NCBI GenBank assembly: GCA_965220825.1
Contig: OZ244839.1
Coordinates: 2,790,001-2,854,000 of the forward strand
Reading direction: 5' to 3'
Length of the DNA: 64,000 bases
Source: G965220825 sp965220825
GTDB taxonomy: Bacteria > Pseudomonadota > Alphaproteobacteria > UBA828
Shown piece after piece: positions 40,822 through 50,310 of this stretch (position 1 is its first letter; every line of letters starts with the position of its first letter). The notes beneath the pieces were generated by a model. The model worked only from the letters and a program-made list of their open reading frames with translations. It was not told the DNA's origin and did no database searches. The translations under genes were made by a program, and so were the position numbers.

Positions 40822-42168
40822 GTGACGCAGAGGGAAGACAACAGGCTGACCGGGCGCATGCGGCGCTATGCCCGCGTCGGCGCCTCGGTGGGGGGCGTGG
40901 CGGCCCGCACGGCGGGTCGGCGCTATCTCGGCCGGCCGCCGGACCGCGAGCGCGCCGCCGCCGAGCTTCGCCGGGCCCTCGGCGGGCTCAAGGGCCCGGT
41001 GATGAAGGTTGCCCAATTGCTCGCCACCATTCCCGACGCCCTGCCGGAGGAGTATGCGCAGGCGCTGGGGACGCTCCAGGCATCCGCGCCGGCCATGGGT
41101 TGGGGGTTCGTCAAGCGGCGCATGGCGGCGGAGCTCGGGCCCGACTGGCGCGCGTCCTTCGCGGAATTCGAGCCCGAGGCCGCCGCCGCCGCTTCGCTGG
41201 GCCAAGTGCATCGGGCCGTGGGACATGACGGCGCCCGCCTCGCCTGCAAGCTCCAATATCCCGACATGGAATCGGCGGTGGAGGCGGACATCAGGCAGCT
41301 CAAGCTCGTCTTCGCGCTCTATGCGCGCTACGACCGGGCAATCGACACGGGCCAGATCCACACCGAACTCGCGGCGCGGCTCCGGGAGGAGCTCGACTAT
41401 GAGCGCGAGGCCCGCCACATGGCGCTCTACGGCGCCATGTTGAAGGAAGAGCCCGGCGTTCACGTACCCGTGGTGGAGCCCGGCCTCTCGACCCGGCGGC
41501 TGCTCACCATGGGCTGGCTGGACGGCGCGCCGCTCCTCTCCTTCAAGGAGGCTCCGCAAGCTCTCCGGGACGCGGTCGCGCGGCATTTGTTCCGCGCCTG
41601 GTACATGCCCTTCTACCGCTATGGCGTGCTGCACGGGGACCCGCATCTCGGCAACTACACCGTCCGCCCCGACGGCGCGGTCAATCTGCTGGACTATGGC
41701 TGCATCCGCATCTTCGGCGCCGATTTCACGCAGTGCCTGATCGATCTCTACCGCGCGGTTCAGCGGTCGGACCGCGCGCTCATGGTCCGTGCCTTCGAGG
41801 CCTGGGGCTTTCGGGACCTCTCCGACGAGATGGTGGACGCCCTCGGCGGCTGGGCCCGCTACATGTATTCGCCATTGATCGACGACCGGGTCCGGCTGAT
41901 CGACGAATCGGGAAGCGGGCGCTATGGCGGCGAGGTGGCCGCCCGGGTGCACCGGGAGATCCGTCGTCTCGGCGGCGTGACCCCGCCGCGCGAGTTCGTG
42001 CTCATGGACCGCTCGGCCATCGGCCTGGGTTCGGTGTTCCTCCACCTCAAGGCGCGGCTCAACTGGCACCGCCTGTTCGAGGCGCTGATCGCGGATTTCG
42101 ACCGCGAAGCCCTGGGCCGCCGCCAGGCGCGGGCGCTCGCCGCCTGCGGCGTCCCCGAAGCCGCCTGA
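40822..42168 (+). CDS. ABC1/AarF (UbiB-like) family atypical kinase
   Basis: 448-residue ABC1-family protein, a protein-kinase-like ATPase linked to ubiquinone biosynthesis or lipid regulation. The family KxGQ-type loop reads LKGPVMKVAQ (about 55-64). The alanine-rich nucleotide loop is AAAASLGQVHRA. The catalytic-loop equivalent is HGDPHLGNYTV and the metal-binding motif is LLDYGCIRIF. It lacks the two C-terminal membrane helices of E. coli UbiB, so it is closer to the ADCK/Abc1 group. Start is GTG at 40822, after GGAGG. Confidence 0.9.
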   Translation: MTQREDNRLTGRMRRYARVGASVGGVAARTAGRRYLGRPPDRERAAAELRRALGGLKGPVMKVAQLLATIPDALPEEYAQALGTLQASAPAMGWGFVKRRMAAELGPDWRASFAEFEPEAAAAASLGQVHRAVGHDGARLACKLQYPDMESAVEADIRQLKLVFALYARYDRAIDTGQIHTELAARLREELDYEREARHMALYGAMLKEEPGVHVPVVEPGLSTRRLLTMGWLDGAPLLSFKEAPQALRDAVARHLFRAWYMPFYRYGVLHGDPHLGNYTVRPDGAVNLLDYGCIRIFGADFTQCLIDLYRAVQRSDRALMVRAFEAWGFRDLSDEMVDALGGWARYMYSPLIDDRVRLIDESGSGRYGGEVAARVHREIRRLGGVTPPREFVLMDRSAIGLGSVFLHLKARLNWHRLFEALIADFDREALGRRQARALAACGVPEAA

Positions 42169-42329
42169 CGTACCCCCCTCGCCGCGCCAGGCACGGACTC
42201 CGATACGACACCCCCTGCCGCCAAACGGTTGCCGGAGTCGCGCGCCTGGGATAGGGTGCGGGAGTGGGATTCCGGCGCCAATGCGGCAGCCGGCCCTCGC
42301 TGGATCGAGAAATACGCGGGACAAGGGCG

Positions 42330-43304
42330 ATGCAGGTCATTCTGGCGGAGCCACGCGGTTTCTGCGCGGGCGTCGAGCGGGCCATCGAGATCGTCGAGCG
42401 CGCCATCGAGGTGTTCGGCCCGCCGGTCTATGTTCGGCACGAGATCGTGCACAACAAGCGGGTCGTGGACGATCTGCGCAAGAAGGGAGCGGTTTTCGTC
42501 GAGGAGATCGACGAGGTGCCGGACGGCGCGGTGACCATCTTCAGCGCCCACGGCGTCTCGGAGAAGGTGGAGCGCGAAGCCGCGCGCCGCGCGCTCCCGG
42601 TCATCGACGCCACCTGCCCCCTGGTTGCGAAGGTCCACACCGAAGCCCGGCGCTATGAGCGGGAGGGCCGCGAGGTGATCCTCATCGGCCATGACGGCCA
42701 TCCAGAGGTGGAGGGCACCAGCGGGCGCGTCAAGAACGGCGTGCACATCGTCGCCGCGCCCGAAGGCGTCGAAAAGCTCCGGGTGAGCGATCCGGAGAAG
42801 GTGGCCTATGTCACCCAGACCACGCTGAGCGTGGACGACACCCGGGATGTGATCGAGGCGCTCGAATCGCGCTTCCCGGAAATCTCCGGCCCCGACGTGA
42901 AGGACATCTGCTACGCGACCCAGAACCGCCAGGCCTCGGTCCGCAAGCTTGCGGAGGAGGTTGAGCTGATCCTGGTGGTCGGTGCGCGCAACAGCTCCAA
43001 CTCCAACCGTCTGCGGGAGATCGGCGAAGAGATGGGAATCCCCACCCATCTGATCGACGACGCGCGGGACCTCAACCCGGAATGGTTCGACGGCGTCGAG
43101 CGGGTCGGCGTGACGGCCGGCGCGTCGGCGCCCGAGGAACTGGTGCAGGACCTGGTGGCCAGGCTCCGCGAGATAGACAAGGTGGAACTCCGCATCCAGC
43201 AGGGCATCAAGGAGCGGGTGCGGTTCAAGCTGCCGCAGGAGCTGGTGGAGGCAAGCGGCGGAAGCGGGGCGCAGGATGCCGCCCCGGATGCGCCGGGCGC
43301 CTGA
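42330..43304 (+). CDS. ispH: 4-hydroxy-3-methylbut-2-enyl diphosphate reductase
   Basis: 324-residue [4Fe-4S] enzyme, last step of the MEP isoprenoid pathway, forming IPP and DMAPP. Cluster cysteines C12 (RGFCAG), C96 (DATCPLV) and C194 (DICYATQNRQ) and the substrate residues H41, H124 and E126 (GHDGHPEVEGT) are present. The C-terminal ~15 residues are a glycine/alanine-rich tail. The hpnH gene starts 43 bp downstream on the same strand, so IPP supply and hopanoid tailoring are genetically linked here. The 160 bp upstream show nothing distinctive. Confidence 0.97.
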   Translation: MQVILAEPRGFCAGVERAIEIVERAIEVFGPPVYVRHEIVHNKRVVDDLRKKGAVFVEEIDEVPDGAVTIFSAHGVSEKVEREAARRALPVIDATCPLVAKVHTEARRYEREGREVILIGHDGHPEVEGTSGRVKNGVHIVAAPEGVEKLRVSDPEKVAYVTQTTLSVDDTRDVIEALESRFPEISGPDVKDICYATQNRQASVRKLAEEVELILVVGARNSSNSNRLREIGEEMGIPTHLIDDARDLNPEWFDGVERVGVTAGASAPEELVQDLVARLREIDKVELRIQQGIKERVRFKLPQELVEASGGSGAQDAAPDAPGA

Positions 43305-43347
43305 CGCCCGGTCGCCGAGCCTACGCGGTCGAGACGAGAGGAACGGA

Positions 43348-44517
43348 ATGTCGGTCCCGGCGATCCAGCAGCTTCGCGTCGGCGCCTATATCCTGGGCAA
43401 GAAGCTCCGGGGCGAGAAGCGCTACCCGTTGGTGCTCATGCTCGAGCCCCTTTTCCGCTGCAATCTCGCATGCCCCGGCTGCGGCAAGATCGACTATCCG
43501 GCGGAAATCCTGAACCGCCGCCTGAGTGTGGAGGAATGCCTGCGCGCGGTTGATGAATGCGACGCGCCCATGGTGTCGATCCCCGGCGGCGAACCGCTGA
43601 TCCATCCGGGGATCAAGGCGATCGTGGAAGGCATCACCGCCCGCAGGAAGTTCGTCTATCTCTGCACCAACGCGCTGCTGCTCGAAAAGAAGCTGGATCT
43701 CTTCACGCCGAGCAAATACCTCACCTTCTCGGTCCATCTCGACGGGCTCGAGGAGGAGCACGACAAGGCGGTCGATCAGCCCGGCACCTTCAAGCGCGCG
43801 GTTTCGGCGATCAAGGAGGCGAAGCGCCGGGGTTTCCGGGCCAATGTCAACGCCACCGTCTTCGACGGCCATTCGCCGGAGAGGCTCGCCGCCTTCTTCG
43901 ATTTCGTCACCGAAGAGCTTGGTGTCGAGGCGATCACCGTCTCGCCCGGCTACTCCTACGAGCGTGCCCCGGACCAGACCCACTTCCTCAACCGCAGCAA
44001 GACCAAGTCGCTCTTCCGCGAGGTCTTCGCGCGCGGCAAGGGCAAGCGCTGGCAGTTCAGCCAGTCCACCATGTTCCTGGATTTCCTGGCCGGCAATCAG
44101 AGCTATCGCTGTACGCCCTGGGGCAACCCCACCCGTAATATTTTCGGCTGGCAGAGGCCCTGCTATCTGCTGGGCGAGGGCTATGCCGAGAGCTTCCGTG
44201 CACTGATGGAAGAGACCGACTGGGATGCCTACGGCACGGGCCGCTACGAAAAATGCGCGGACTGCATGGTCCATTGCGGCTACGAGCCGACGGCCGTCGA
44301 GCATGCGCTGACGCGGCCATGGGCGGCGCTCGCGGTCAAGCTTCGCGGCGTGCGGACCGAAGGCCCCATGGCGCCGGAGATCGACCTCAGCCGCGCCCGT
44401 GCCGCCGAATATCTGTTCGACCGGCATGTCGAGGAGGCGCTGGGCGAGATGCGCGGGACGGAGGGTAGCTCAGCCGCGAGCCAGCAGCGGGGACGCACCG
44501 CGGCCGACGCGGCGTAA
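43348..44517 (+). CDS. hpnH: Adenosylhopene synthase HpnH (radical SAM)
   Basis: 389-residue radical SAM enzyme that attaches a 5'-deoxyadenosyl group to diploptene, the first step of extended (C35) hopanoid synthesis. The [4Fe-4S]-binding cysteines are C38, C42 and C45 in RCNLACPGCG. A C-terminal cysteine cluster (YEKCADCMVHCGYEPTA) is typical of HpnH. ATG at 43348 is preferred to an upstream start at 43276. The last 48 bp overlap the convergent hpnG gene. Confidence 0.96.
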   Translation: MSVPAIQQLRVGAYILGKKLRGEKRYPLVLMLEPLFRCNLACPGCGKIDYPAEILNRRLSVEECLRAVDECDAPMVSIPGGEPLIHPGIKAIVEGITARRKFVYLCTNALLLEKKLDLFTPSKYLTFSVHLDGLEEEHDKAVDQPGTFKRAVSAIKEAKRRGFRANVNATVFDGHSPERLAAFFDFVTEELGVEAITVSPGYSYERAPDQTHFLNRSKTKSLFREVFARGKGKRWQFSQSTMFLDFLAGNQSYRCTPWGNPTRNIFGWQRPCYLLGEGYAESFRALMEETDWDAYGTGRYEKCADCMVHCGYEPTAVEHALTRPWAALAVKLRGVRTEGPMAPEIDLSRARAAEYLFDRHVEEALGEMRGTEGSSAASQQRGRTAADAA

Positions 44518-45252
44518 CCGGCGCATCGCCTGCGCCGTATCGACGGCGAGCGCCAGAAGATCGCCAAACTCCCAGGGCCTGAGAAGCAGCCCGGTCATGA
44601 CGCGCGTCCGGGCGATGCGCCCCTGCTCGCCGAGCCCGGCCAGCGCGCAGCGCGGAATCGTGCGGTTGCTCGGGTCGGAGACGACGCGGATCGCGACAAA
44701 GGGTATGCCGGCGGCGGCCGCTTCGCGGGCGACGATGTGGCTCTCCATATCCGCGCCCACCGCGCCGGTCTGCGCAAAGAGCGCGAGCTTCTGGTCCGTG
44801 CGCATCACCGGCTCGCCGACGCCCGCGAGGGGGCCTTCCTCCACATCCTCTCCGAGCGTATGCCGAAGCGCGGCGCGCAAGGCGGGGTCGGCCCGCCAGC
44901 CGTCGGGGGCGGGCGTATCGGGCGTCGAGTCCACGAGGTCGCTTCGTCTGAAGGATGCGAGCTTCGCCAGCTGGTCCCGCACCCCGCCGCGGTCCGGCGT
45001 CTCGACGGCCTCTTCATGGGGGACGACGACTTCCGGTAGCAGCAGGGCGCCGGGGCCGAGTCTCGGGTCGAGCCCCGCCGCCAGGCCGTAGCTGACCAGA
45101 AGGCGCGCGCCGCCCGCGATCATGGCCCGCGCGGCGTCGGTGGCGGCCGTCGCGCCACCCGCACAGGCTTCGATCCGGAGCCCGCTTCCCTCCAGCGTCG
45201 CCGCCTCCATGGCGAGGCCGGTGACGACGCCGGTCCGGGGCCCCCCGGCCAT
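44470..45252 (-). CDS. hpnG: Adenosylhopane nucleosidase/phosphorylase HpnG
   Basis: 260-residue nucleoside-phosphorylase-like enzyme that removes adenine from adenosylhopane to give a ribosylhopane. Family features are VSYGLAAGLDPRLGPGALLLP, the GADMESHIVAREAAAAGIPF active-site region and VVSDPSNRT. The product fits directly between HpnH and later headgroup enzymes. Located 18 bp downstream of shc on the same strand. Short relative to other nucleosidases but normal for HpnG. Confidence 0.9.
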   Translation of the reverse strand: MAGGPRTGVVTGLAMEAATLEGSGLRIEACAGGATAATDAARAMIAGGARLLVSYGLAAGLDPRLGPGALLLPEVVVPHEEAVETPDRGGVRDQLAKLASFRRSDLVDSTPDTPAPDGWRADPALRAALRHTLGEDVEEGPLAGVGEPVMRTDQKLALFAQTGAVGADMESHIVAREAAAAGIPFVAIRVVSDPSNRTIPRCALAGLGEQGRIARTRVMTGLLLRPWEFGDLLALAVDTAQAMRRLRRVGRGASPLLARG

Positions 45253-45270
45253 GGATCCTCCCGCGCGCCC

Positions 45271-47232
45271 CTAGATGCCGTGGAGCGGGCGGGATTCGTT
45301 GCCCTGCACGAGGCGCTGATAGCGCGCCAGCGCCCAGAGCGGGAAGTACGCACTGTAGCCGTGATAGCGCAGGTAGAACACGCGGGGGAAGCCCACGGCG
45401 GTGTATTCCTCCTCGGTCCATTTCGCACCCTGCCTCTCGGCACGGCAGAGCCAGTCGATGCCGCGCCGCACCGCCTCGCTCCGCACCTCGCCGGCCGCCA
45501 TCAATGCGAGCACCGCCCAGGCGGTCTGCGAAGGCGTGGAGACACGCTCGAACGATTGTTCGATGCGCTCGGGGTAATAGCTGTCGCCCGTTTCGCCCCA
45601 GCCGCCGTCGGCGCGCTGCTTCGCCTCGAGCCAGGCGACGGCCTTGCGGACGGCCGGCGAATCCGGCGCTTCGCCGGCGGCGTTGAGTGCCGCCAGCACC
45701 GACCATGTCCCGTAGATGTAGTTCGTTCCCCACCGCCCGTACCAGGAGCCGTTATCCTCCTGTTCCGCGAGCAGATAGGCGACGCCCCTCTCGACCGCCG
45801 GATGGCCCCTCTCGTAGCCGATCTGGGAGAGGAAGCCCACACAGCGCGCGGAGACATCCGCGGTGGGCGGGTCCAGAAGTGCGCCATGGTCGGCGAAGGG
45901 GATGCGGTTGAGGGCGTCGTGGGTATTGTCCGCGTCGAACGCGCCCCAGCCGCCGTTCGCGCCCTGCATGGCGACGATCCATTGCGCGGCGCGCTCCACC
46001 GCCTCCCGGTGCCGGTGCGGGTCGGCCCGGTGCAGCGCCATGGCCACAACGGCCGTGTCGTCCACATCGGGGTAGAAGTCGTTCGCGTACTGGAAGGCCC
46101 AGCCGCCGGGCTCGGCGTCCGGCCGTTCCGCGGCCCAATCGCCCGCCACATCGAGGATCTGACGCGCGGAGAGCCACGGCAGCGAGGCCTCCGCGGCGCG
46201 CCGGTCCGTCTCTTCGCCGCCTTCCATCAGGCTGAGCGCGGCTAGGCCCGTATCCCAGACCGGCGAGACGCAGGGCTGGGCGTATTGGAGGCCGTCCTCC
46301 GGCTCGGTCAGCAGCGCGTCGATGGCGCGGCGCGCCGTCCTTCGGGCTTCATGGTCCGGCGCGTAGCCCAGTGCGTCCAGCGCCATGAGCAGGTTCGCCA
46401 TGGGCGGGAAGATCGCACCGAGGCCGTCCTCGCCGTTGAGCCGCGTGAGGCACCATTGGAGCGCCTTGTTCGTGGCGCGCCGCCGGAGTGCGCGCGGGAC
46501 CAGCGCGTCGCAGGTCTTGAGCACGCGGTCGGCGGCGAAGACGAGCCGATCGAGGCCGCTCTCGGGCGCGAAGTAACGCCGCTCCCGCGCCGGCGGCACG
46601 GTGAAGAGCTCCTCGATCCCGATCCCCTTCGGATTGCGTGCCCGGGGCTTGAGCGCGACCAGGACGGTGAGCGGCACGACGGTGCAGCGGGACCAGTAGG
46701 AGATCTTGTCCAGATGGAAGGGGAACCAGCGCGGGAGAAACATCATCTCCACCGGCAGCGCCGGCACGGCACGCCACGGCACCTGGCCGAAGAGCGCGAG
46801 GGCGATCCGCGTGAAAACGTTGCTTCGCGCCGCACCGCCGGCGGCGAGTACGGCCTCGCGCGCCCGTTTCATATGGGCGTCGTCCGGCCGGTCTCCGACG
46901 AGTTTCAGGGCGTAATAGGCCTTGACGGTGCAACTCACATCGAGCGGTCCGCCGTGGAACAGCGGCCATCCGCCGTGGTCCCCCTGGCGCGAACGGATAT
47001 AGCGGGCGAGCCGCGCCTCGGTCTCGGGATCCACCTCGTCCAGGAAGTGATTGAGCAGGATGAATTCGGCGGGAATGGTCGCGTCGGCTTCCAGCGGGAA
47101 GAGCCAGTGGCCGTCTTCGCGTTGAAGCGCGCGCAGGCCGGCCGCCGCGTCCTCGACGGTGCGCCGAACCGCGGTATCCAGCGCCTCCTCGCCGCCGCGG
47201 TCTTTCTTCCCGCGGTCCGACGCGGCGTTCAC
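45271..47232 (-). CDS. shc: Squalene-hopene cyclase
   Basis: 653-residue monotopic membrane enzyme that cyclises squalene to hopene/diplopterol. The protonating DxDD motif is DVDD at 389-392 (YPDVDDTAVV). Several QW repeats (for example GQGD-type QGDHGGWP, GANGGWGAFD, QEDNGSWYGRWG, QRADGGWGET) stabilise the barrel. Full length. Start at 47232 lies 7 bp after the dxs stop, so dxs-shc-hpnG form an operon. Confidence 0.97.
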   Translation of the reverse strand: MNAASDRGKKDRGGEEALDTAVRRTVEDAAAGLRALQREDGHWLFPLEADATIPAEFILLNHFLDEVDPETEARLARYIRSRQGDHGGWPLFHGGPLDVSCTVKAYYALKLVGDRPDDAHMKRAREAVLAAGGAARSNVFTRIALALFGQVPWRAVPALPVEMMFLPRWFPFHLDKISYWSRCTVVPLTVLVALKPRARNPKGIGIEELFTVPPARERRYFAPESGLDRLVFAADRVLKTCDALVPRALRRRATNKALQWCLTRLNGEDGLGAIFPPMANLLMALDALGYAPDHEARRTARRAIDALLTEPEDGLQYAQPCVSPVWDTGLAALSLMEGGEETDRRAAEASLPWLSARQILDVAGDWAAERPDAEPGGWAFQYANDFYPDVDDTAVVAMALHRADPHRHREAVERAAQWIVAMQGANGGWGAFDADNTHDALNRIPFADHGALLDPPTADVSARCVGFLSQIGYERGHPAVERGVAYLLAEQEDNGSWYGRWGTNYIYGTWSVLAALNAAGEAPDSPAVRKAVAWLEAKQRADGGWGETGDSYYPERIEQSFERVSTPSQTAWAVLALMAAGEVRSEAVRRGIDWLCRAERQGAKWTEEEYTAVGFPRVFYLRYHGYSAYFPLWALARYQRLVQGNESRPLHGI

Positions 47233-47239
47233 GGGTGCC

Positions 47240-49153
47240 TCAGGCGCTGTGCGCCGCCGTCGCGGAATTGCTGCCGAGGGCGGCGAGCGCGGTCTCGGCG
47301 ATATGGTTCGCGGTCAGCCCGGCGTCCTCATACATGCCCGCGGGCGTGCCGTGCGGCACGAAGCGGTCGGGCAGGATCATGGGCCGGATCTTGAGGCCGT
47401 AGTCCAGGAAGCCCGCCATGGCGAGGAACTGCATTACATGGGAGCCGAAGCCGCCGATGGAGCCCTCCTCGACCGTAATCAGAACCTCGTGCTCCCGCGC
47501 GAGGGTACGAAGCAACTCCTCGTCCAGCGGCTTCGCGAAGCGGGCGTCGGCCACGGTGGTGGAGAGGCCGCGCGCCTGGAGCTCGTCGGCCGCTCGGAGC
47601 GCCTCCTGGAGGCGCCCGCCCAGTGATAAGATCGCGATCGCCGTACCCTCCCGCAGAATGCGCCCCTTGCCGATGGGGAGCAGCTCGGGCTTCTCCGGGA
47701 GCGGCACGCCCGCCCCTTCGCCGCGCGGATAGCGGAAGGCGCTGGGCCGATCGTCGATCATGGCGGCGGTGTGCACCATGTGGACGAGCTCGGCTTCGTC
47801 GCCCGCGGCCATGACGACGAAGCCCGGCAGTGTCGCGAGATAGGTGATGTCGAAGCTTCCCGCGTGGGTCGGCCCGTCGGCGCCCACCAGGCCCGCGCGG
47901 TCGATCGCGAAGCGAACCGGCAGGCTCTGGATCGCGACATCATGTACCACCTGGTCGTAGGCGCGCTGCAGGAAGGTGGAGTAGATCGCGGCGAAGGGCT
48001 TCAACCCCTCGGCGGCCATCCCCGCCGCGAAGGTCACGCCGTGCTGCTCCGCGATACCCACGTCGAAGCACCGGTCGGGGTGCGCCTTGGCGAACTTGTC
48101 GAGGCCGGTGCCGGACGGCATCGCGGCGGTCAGCGCGACGATGGCCGGGTCGCGGTCGGCCTCCGCGATCAGGCTGTTGGCGAACACGCCGGTGTAGCTC
48201 GGCGCCTTGGCGGGGCTCTTCTTCTGCACGCCGGTGGTCACGTCGAACTTGCCGAGCGCATGGCCGCGGTCGTCGGCGTTCTCGGCGGGCTCGTACCCCT
48301 TGCCCTTGCGGGTCACCACATGGAGCAGGACGGGACCCGGCGTCCGGTCGTCGCGGACATTGCGCAGAACCGGGACCAGATGCGAGAGATTGTGGCCGTC
48401 GATGGGCCCTATATAGAAGAAGCCAAGTTCCTCGAAGAGCGTGCCCCCGCTGACCATGCCGCGGGAATATTCCTCGGCCCGCTTCGCCGCCTCGCCCATC
48501 GGCTTCGGCAGCTTGTTCGCCCACTGCTTGCCGAGCTCCCGCAGGCTGCGGAACGAGTGGCTGGAGAGCAGGCGGGAGAGATAAGCGTTCAACGCGCCGA
48601 CGGCGGGGGCGATGGACATGTCGTTGTCGTTCAGCACGACGACGAGACGGGCGTCCATGGAGCCGGCATTGTTCATGGCCTCGTAGGCCATGCCGCCGGA
48701 CATGGCACCGTCGCCGATGACGCAAATCACGTTGCGGGTCTCGCCCTTGAGACCATGGGCCACCGCCATGCCGAGGCCCGCGGATATGGAGGTGGAGGAG
48801 TGCGCCGCGCCGAACGGGTCGTATTCGCTCTCGCTGCGCTTGGTGAAGCCGTAGAGCCCGCCGGGCTGGCGCAGGGTACGGATGCGGTCGCGCCGCCCGG
48901 TCAGGATCTTGTGCGGGTAAGCCTGGTGGCCCACGTCCCAGATCAGCCGGTCCCTGGGCGTGTCGAAGACGTGATGCAGCGCAACCGTGAGCTCGACCAC
49001 GCCGAGTCCGGCGCCGAGATGGCCGCCGGTGACCGAAACCGCGTCGATCGTCTCGGCGCGGAGTTCCTCTGCGACTTTTCCGAGCTCCTTGGTGGTGAGC
49101 CCGCGGAGATCCTCTGGGCTCAGCACCCGGTCCAGATGCGGCGTCTCCGGCAT
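47240..49153 (-). CDS. dxs: 1-deoxy-D-xylulose-5-phosphate synthase
   Basis: 637-residue thiamine-diphosphate enzyme, first and flux-controlling step of the MEP pathway. Substrate and cofactor features: GHQAYPHKILTGR at the N-terminus, the ThDP motif GDGAMSGGMAYEAMNN...NDNDMSI, the catalytic glutamate in GIAEQHGVTFAAGMA and the second active-site loop DRAGLVGADGPTHAG. ATG at 49153 (MPETPHLDRV) is the family start; the frame is open to 49201. Upstream spacing to hpnA is 170 bp. Confidence 0.97.
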   Translation of the reverse strand: MPETPHLDRVLSPEDLRGLTTKELGKVAEELRAETIDAVSVTGGHLGAGLGVVELTVALHHVFDTPRDRLIWDVGHQAYPHKILTGRRDRIRTLRQPGGLYGFTKRSESEYDPFGAAHSSTSISAGLGMAVAHGLKGETRNVICVIGDGAMSGGMAYEAMNNAGSMDARLVVVLNDNDMSIAPAVGALNAYLSRLLSSHSFRSLRELGKQWANKLPKPMGEAAKRAEEYSRGMVSGGTLFEELGFFYIGPIDGHNLSHLVPVLRNVRDDRTPGPVLLHVVTRKGKGYEPAENADDRGHALGKFDVTTGVQKKSPAKAPSYTGVFANSLIAEADRDPAIVALTAAMPSGTGLDKFAKAHPDRCFDVGIAEQHGVTFAAGMAAEGLKPFAAIYSTFLQRAYDQVVHDVAIQSLPVRFAIDRAGLVGADGPTHAGSFDITYLATLPGFVVMAAGDEAELVHMVHTAAMIDDRPSAFRYPRGEGAGVPLPEKPELLPIGKGRILREGTAIAILSLGGRLQEALRAADELQARGLSTTVADARFAKPLDEELLRTLAREHEVLITVEEGSIGGFGSHVMQFLAMAGFLDYGLKIRPMILPDRFVPHGTPAGMYEDAGLTANHIAETALAALGSNSATAAHSA

Positions 49154-49323
49154 GGCGCCCTCTCGCTGTCGTTCACCCGGCAGCCCTTCGCCCGACTTCA
49201 AATTCCCGGGCCGGGCATGAATATTGCGACAAAACTACTACAAAGGGCGGCGACGGCAAACGCCCAGCCTTTACGACCACCTGTCCGCGGCCGCGGTTTC
49301 GAGGCGCGACCGCCCGAGGGGCG

Positions 49324-50310
49324 TCAGAGATAGCCGTTGTCGCGGAACCAGCCGAGAGCGTCCGAGAGGGCCTCTTCCGCGGGCCGTGCCCTGTAGCCGA
49401 GCGCGGTCTCCGCCTTCGCTGAGGTGAAGAACATGGTCTTGCGCGACATGCGGAGGCTGTCGCGGGTCAACCGCGGCTCGCCGCCCGCAAGGCGCGCCCA
49501 GGCTTCCGCCGCCGCGGCCATCGGCATCAACGGGCCCCGGGGCAGCCGGATGCGCGGCGGCCTGCGGCCGGAAAGGCGGGCGAGGCAGACGAGGATCTGC
49601 CGAAGCGTCATGTCGTCGCCGCCCAGAATGTAGCGCTCGCCCACGGTGCCCTTCTCGAAGGCGAGAAGATGGCCCGCCGCGCAGTCGTCCACATGGACCA
49701 GGTTGAGGCCCGTATCCACATAGGCCGGCATGCGGCCCGTCGCGAAATCCACGATGATGCGCCCGGTCGGGGTGGGCTTGATGTCGCGGGGGCCCACCGG
49801 CGCCGACGGATTGACGATGACGGCCGGCACGCCTTCGTCGCGGATCAGCGCATGTACCGCCGCCTCGGCCTTGTATTTCGAGCGCTTGTAATGCCCCACC
49901 ATGGCGGCTTCGGTCACCGGCGTTTCCTCGTCGGCCGGCGTTCCGTCCGCCGTCAGGCCGAGGGTCGCCACGCTCGAGGTGTAGACGATTCGCGACGCGC
50001 CGGCTTCGGCCGCCGCGCGAAGCAGGTCGCGGGTGCCGTCCACATTGGTGCGGTAGATCGCGGGCGGGTCGGGAACCCACAGCCGGTAGTCGGCGGCGAC
50101 GTGATAGAGCGCGTCGCAACCCTTTGCGGCCCGTTCCAGCGACCGGCGGTCGGTGAGGTCGCCGGTGGCGCGTTCCACGTCGAGCCCGTCGATGTTTCGC
50201 ATATCGGCACCCGTCCGCACCAGCAGGCGAACCGCCCGGCCCGCATCGAGCAGGGCCCGCGCGACGGCCGAGCCCAGAAAACCGGTGGCGCCGGTAACCA
50301 GCACCGTCAC
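49324..50310 (-). CDS. hpnA: Hopanoid-associated sugar epimerase HpnA
   Basis: 328-residue extended SDR. NAD motif TGATGFLGSAVARAL, YTSSVATLG active-site serine and HYKRSKYKAE as YxxxK. The group is annotated as hopanoid-associated epimerase/reductase by genome context; its exact substrate is not established. GTG at 50310 overlaps the preceding gene's stop by 4 bp (GTGA). Related to dihydroflavonol-4-reductases, so activity on a sugar is an inference. Confidence 0.9.
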   Translation of the reverse strand: MTVLVTGATGFLGSAVARALLDAGRAVRLLVRTGADMRNIDGLDVERATGDLTDRRSLERAAKGCDALYHVAADYRLWVPDPPAIYRTNVDGTRDLLRAAAEAGASRIVYTSSVATLGLTADGTPADEETPVTEAAMVGHYKRSKYKAEAAVHALIRDEGVPAVIVNPSAPVGPRDIKPTPTGRIIVDFATGRMPAYVDTGLNLVHVDDCAAGHLLAFEKGTVGERYILGGDDMTLRQILVCLARLSGRRPPRIRLPRGPLMPMAAAAEAWARLAGGEPRLTRDSLRMSRKTMFFTSAKAETALGYRARPAEEALSDALGWFRDNGYL

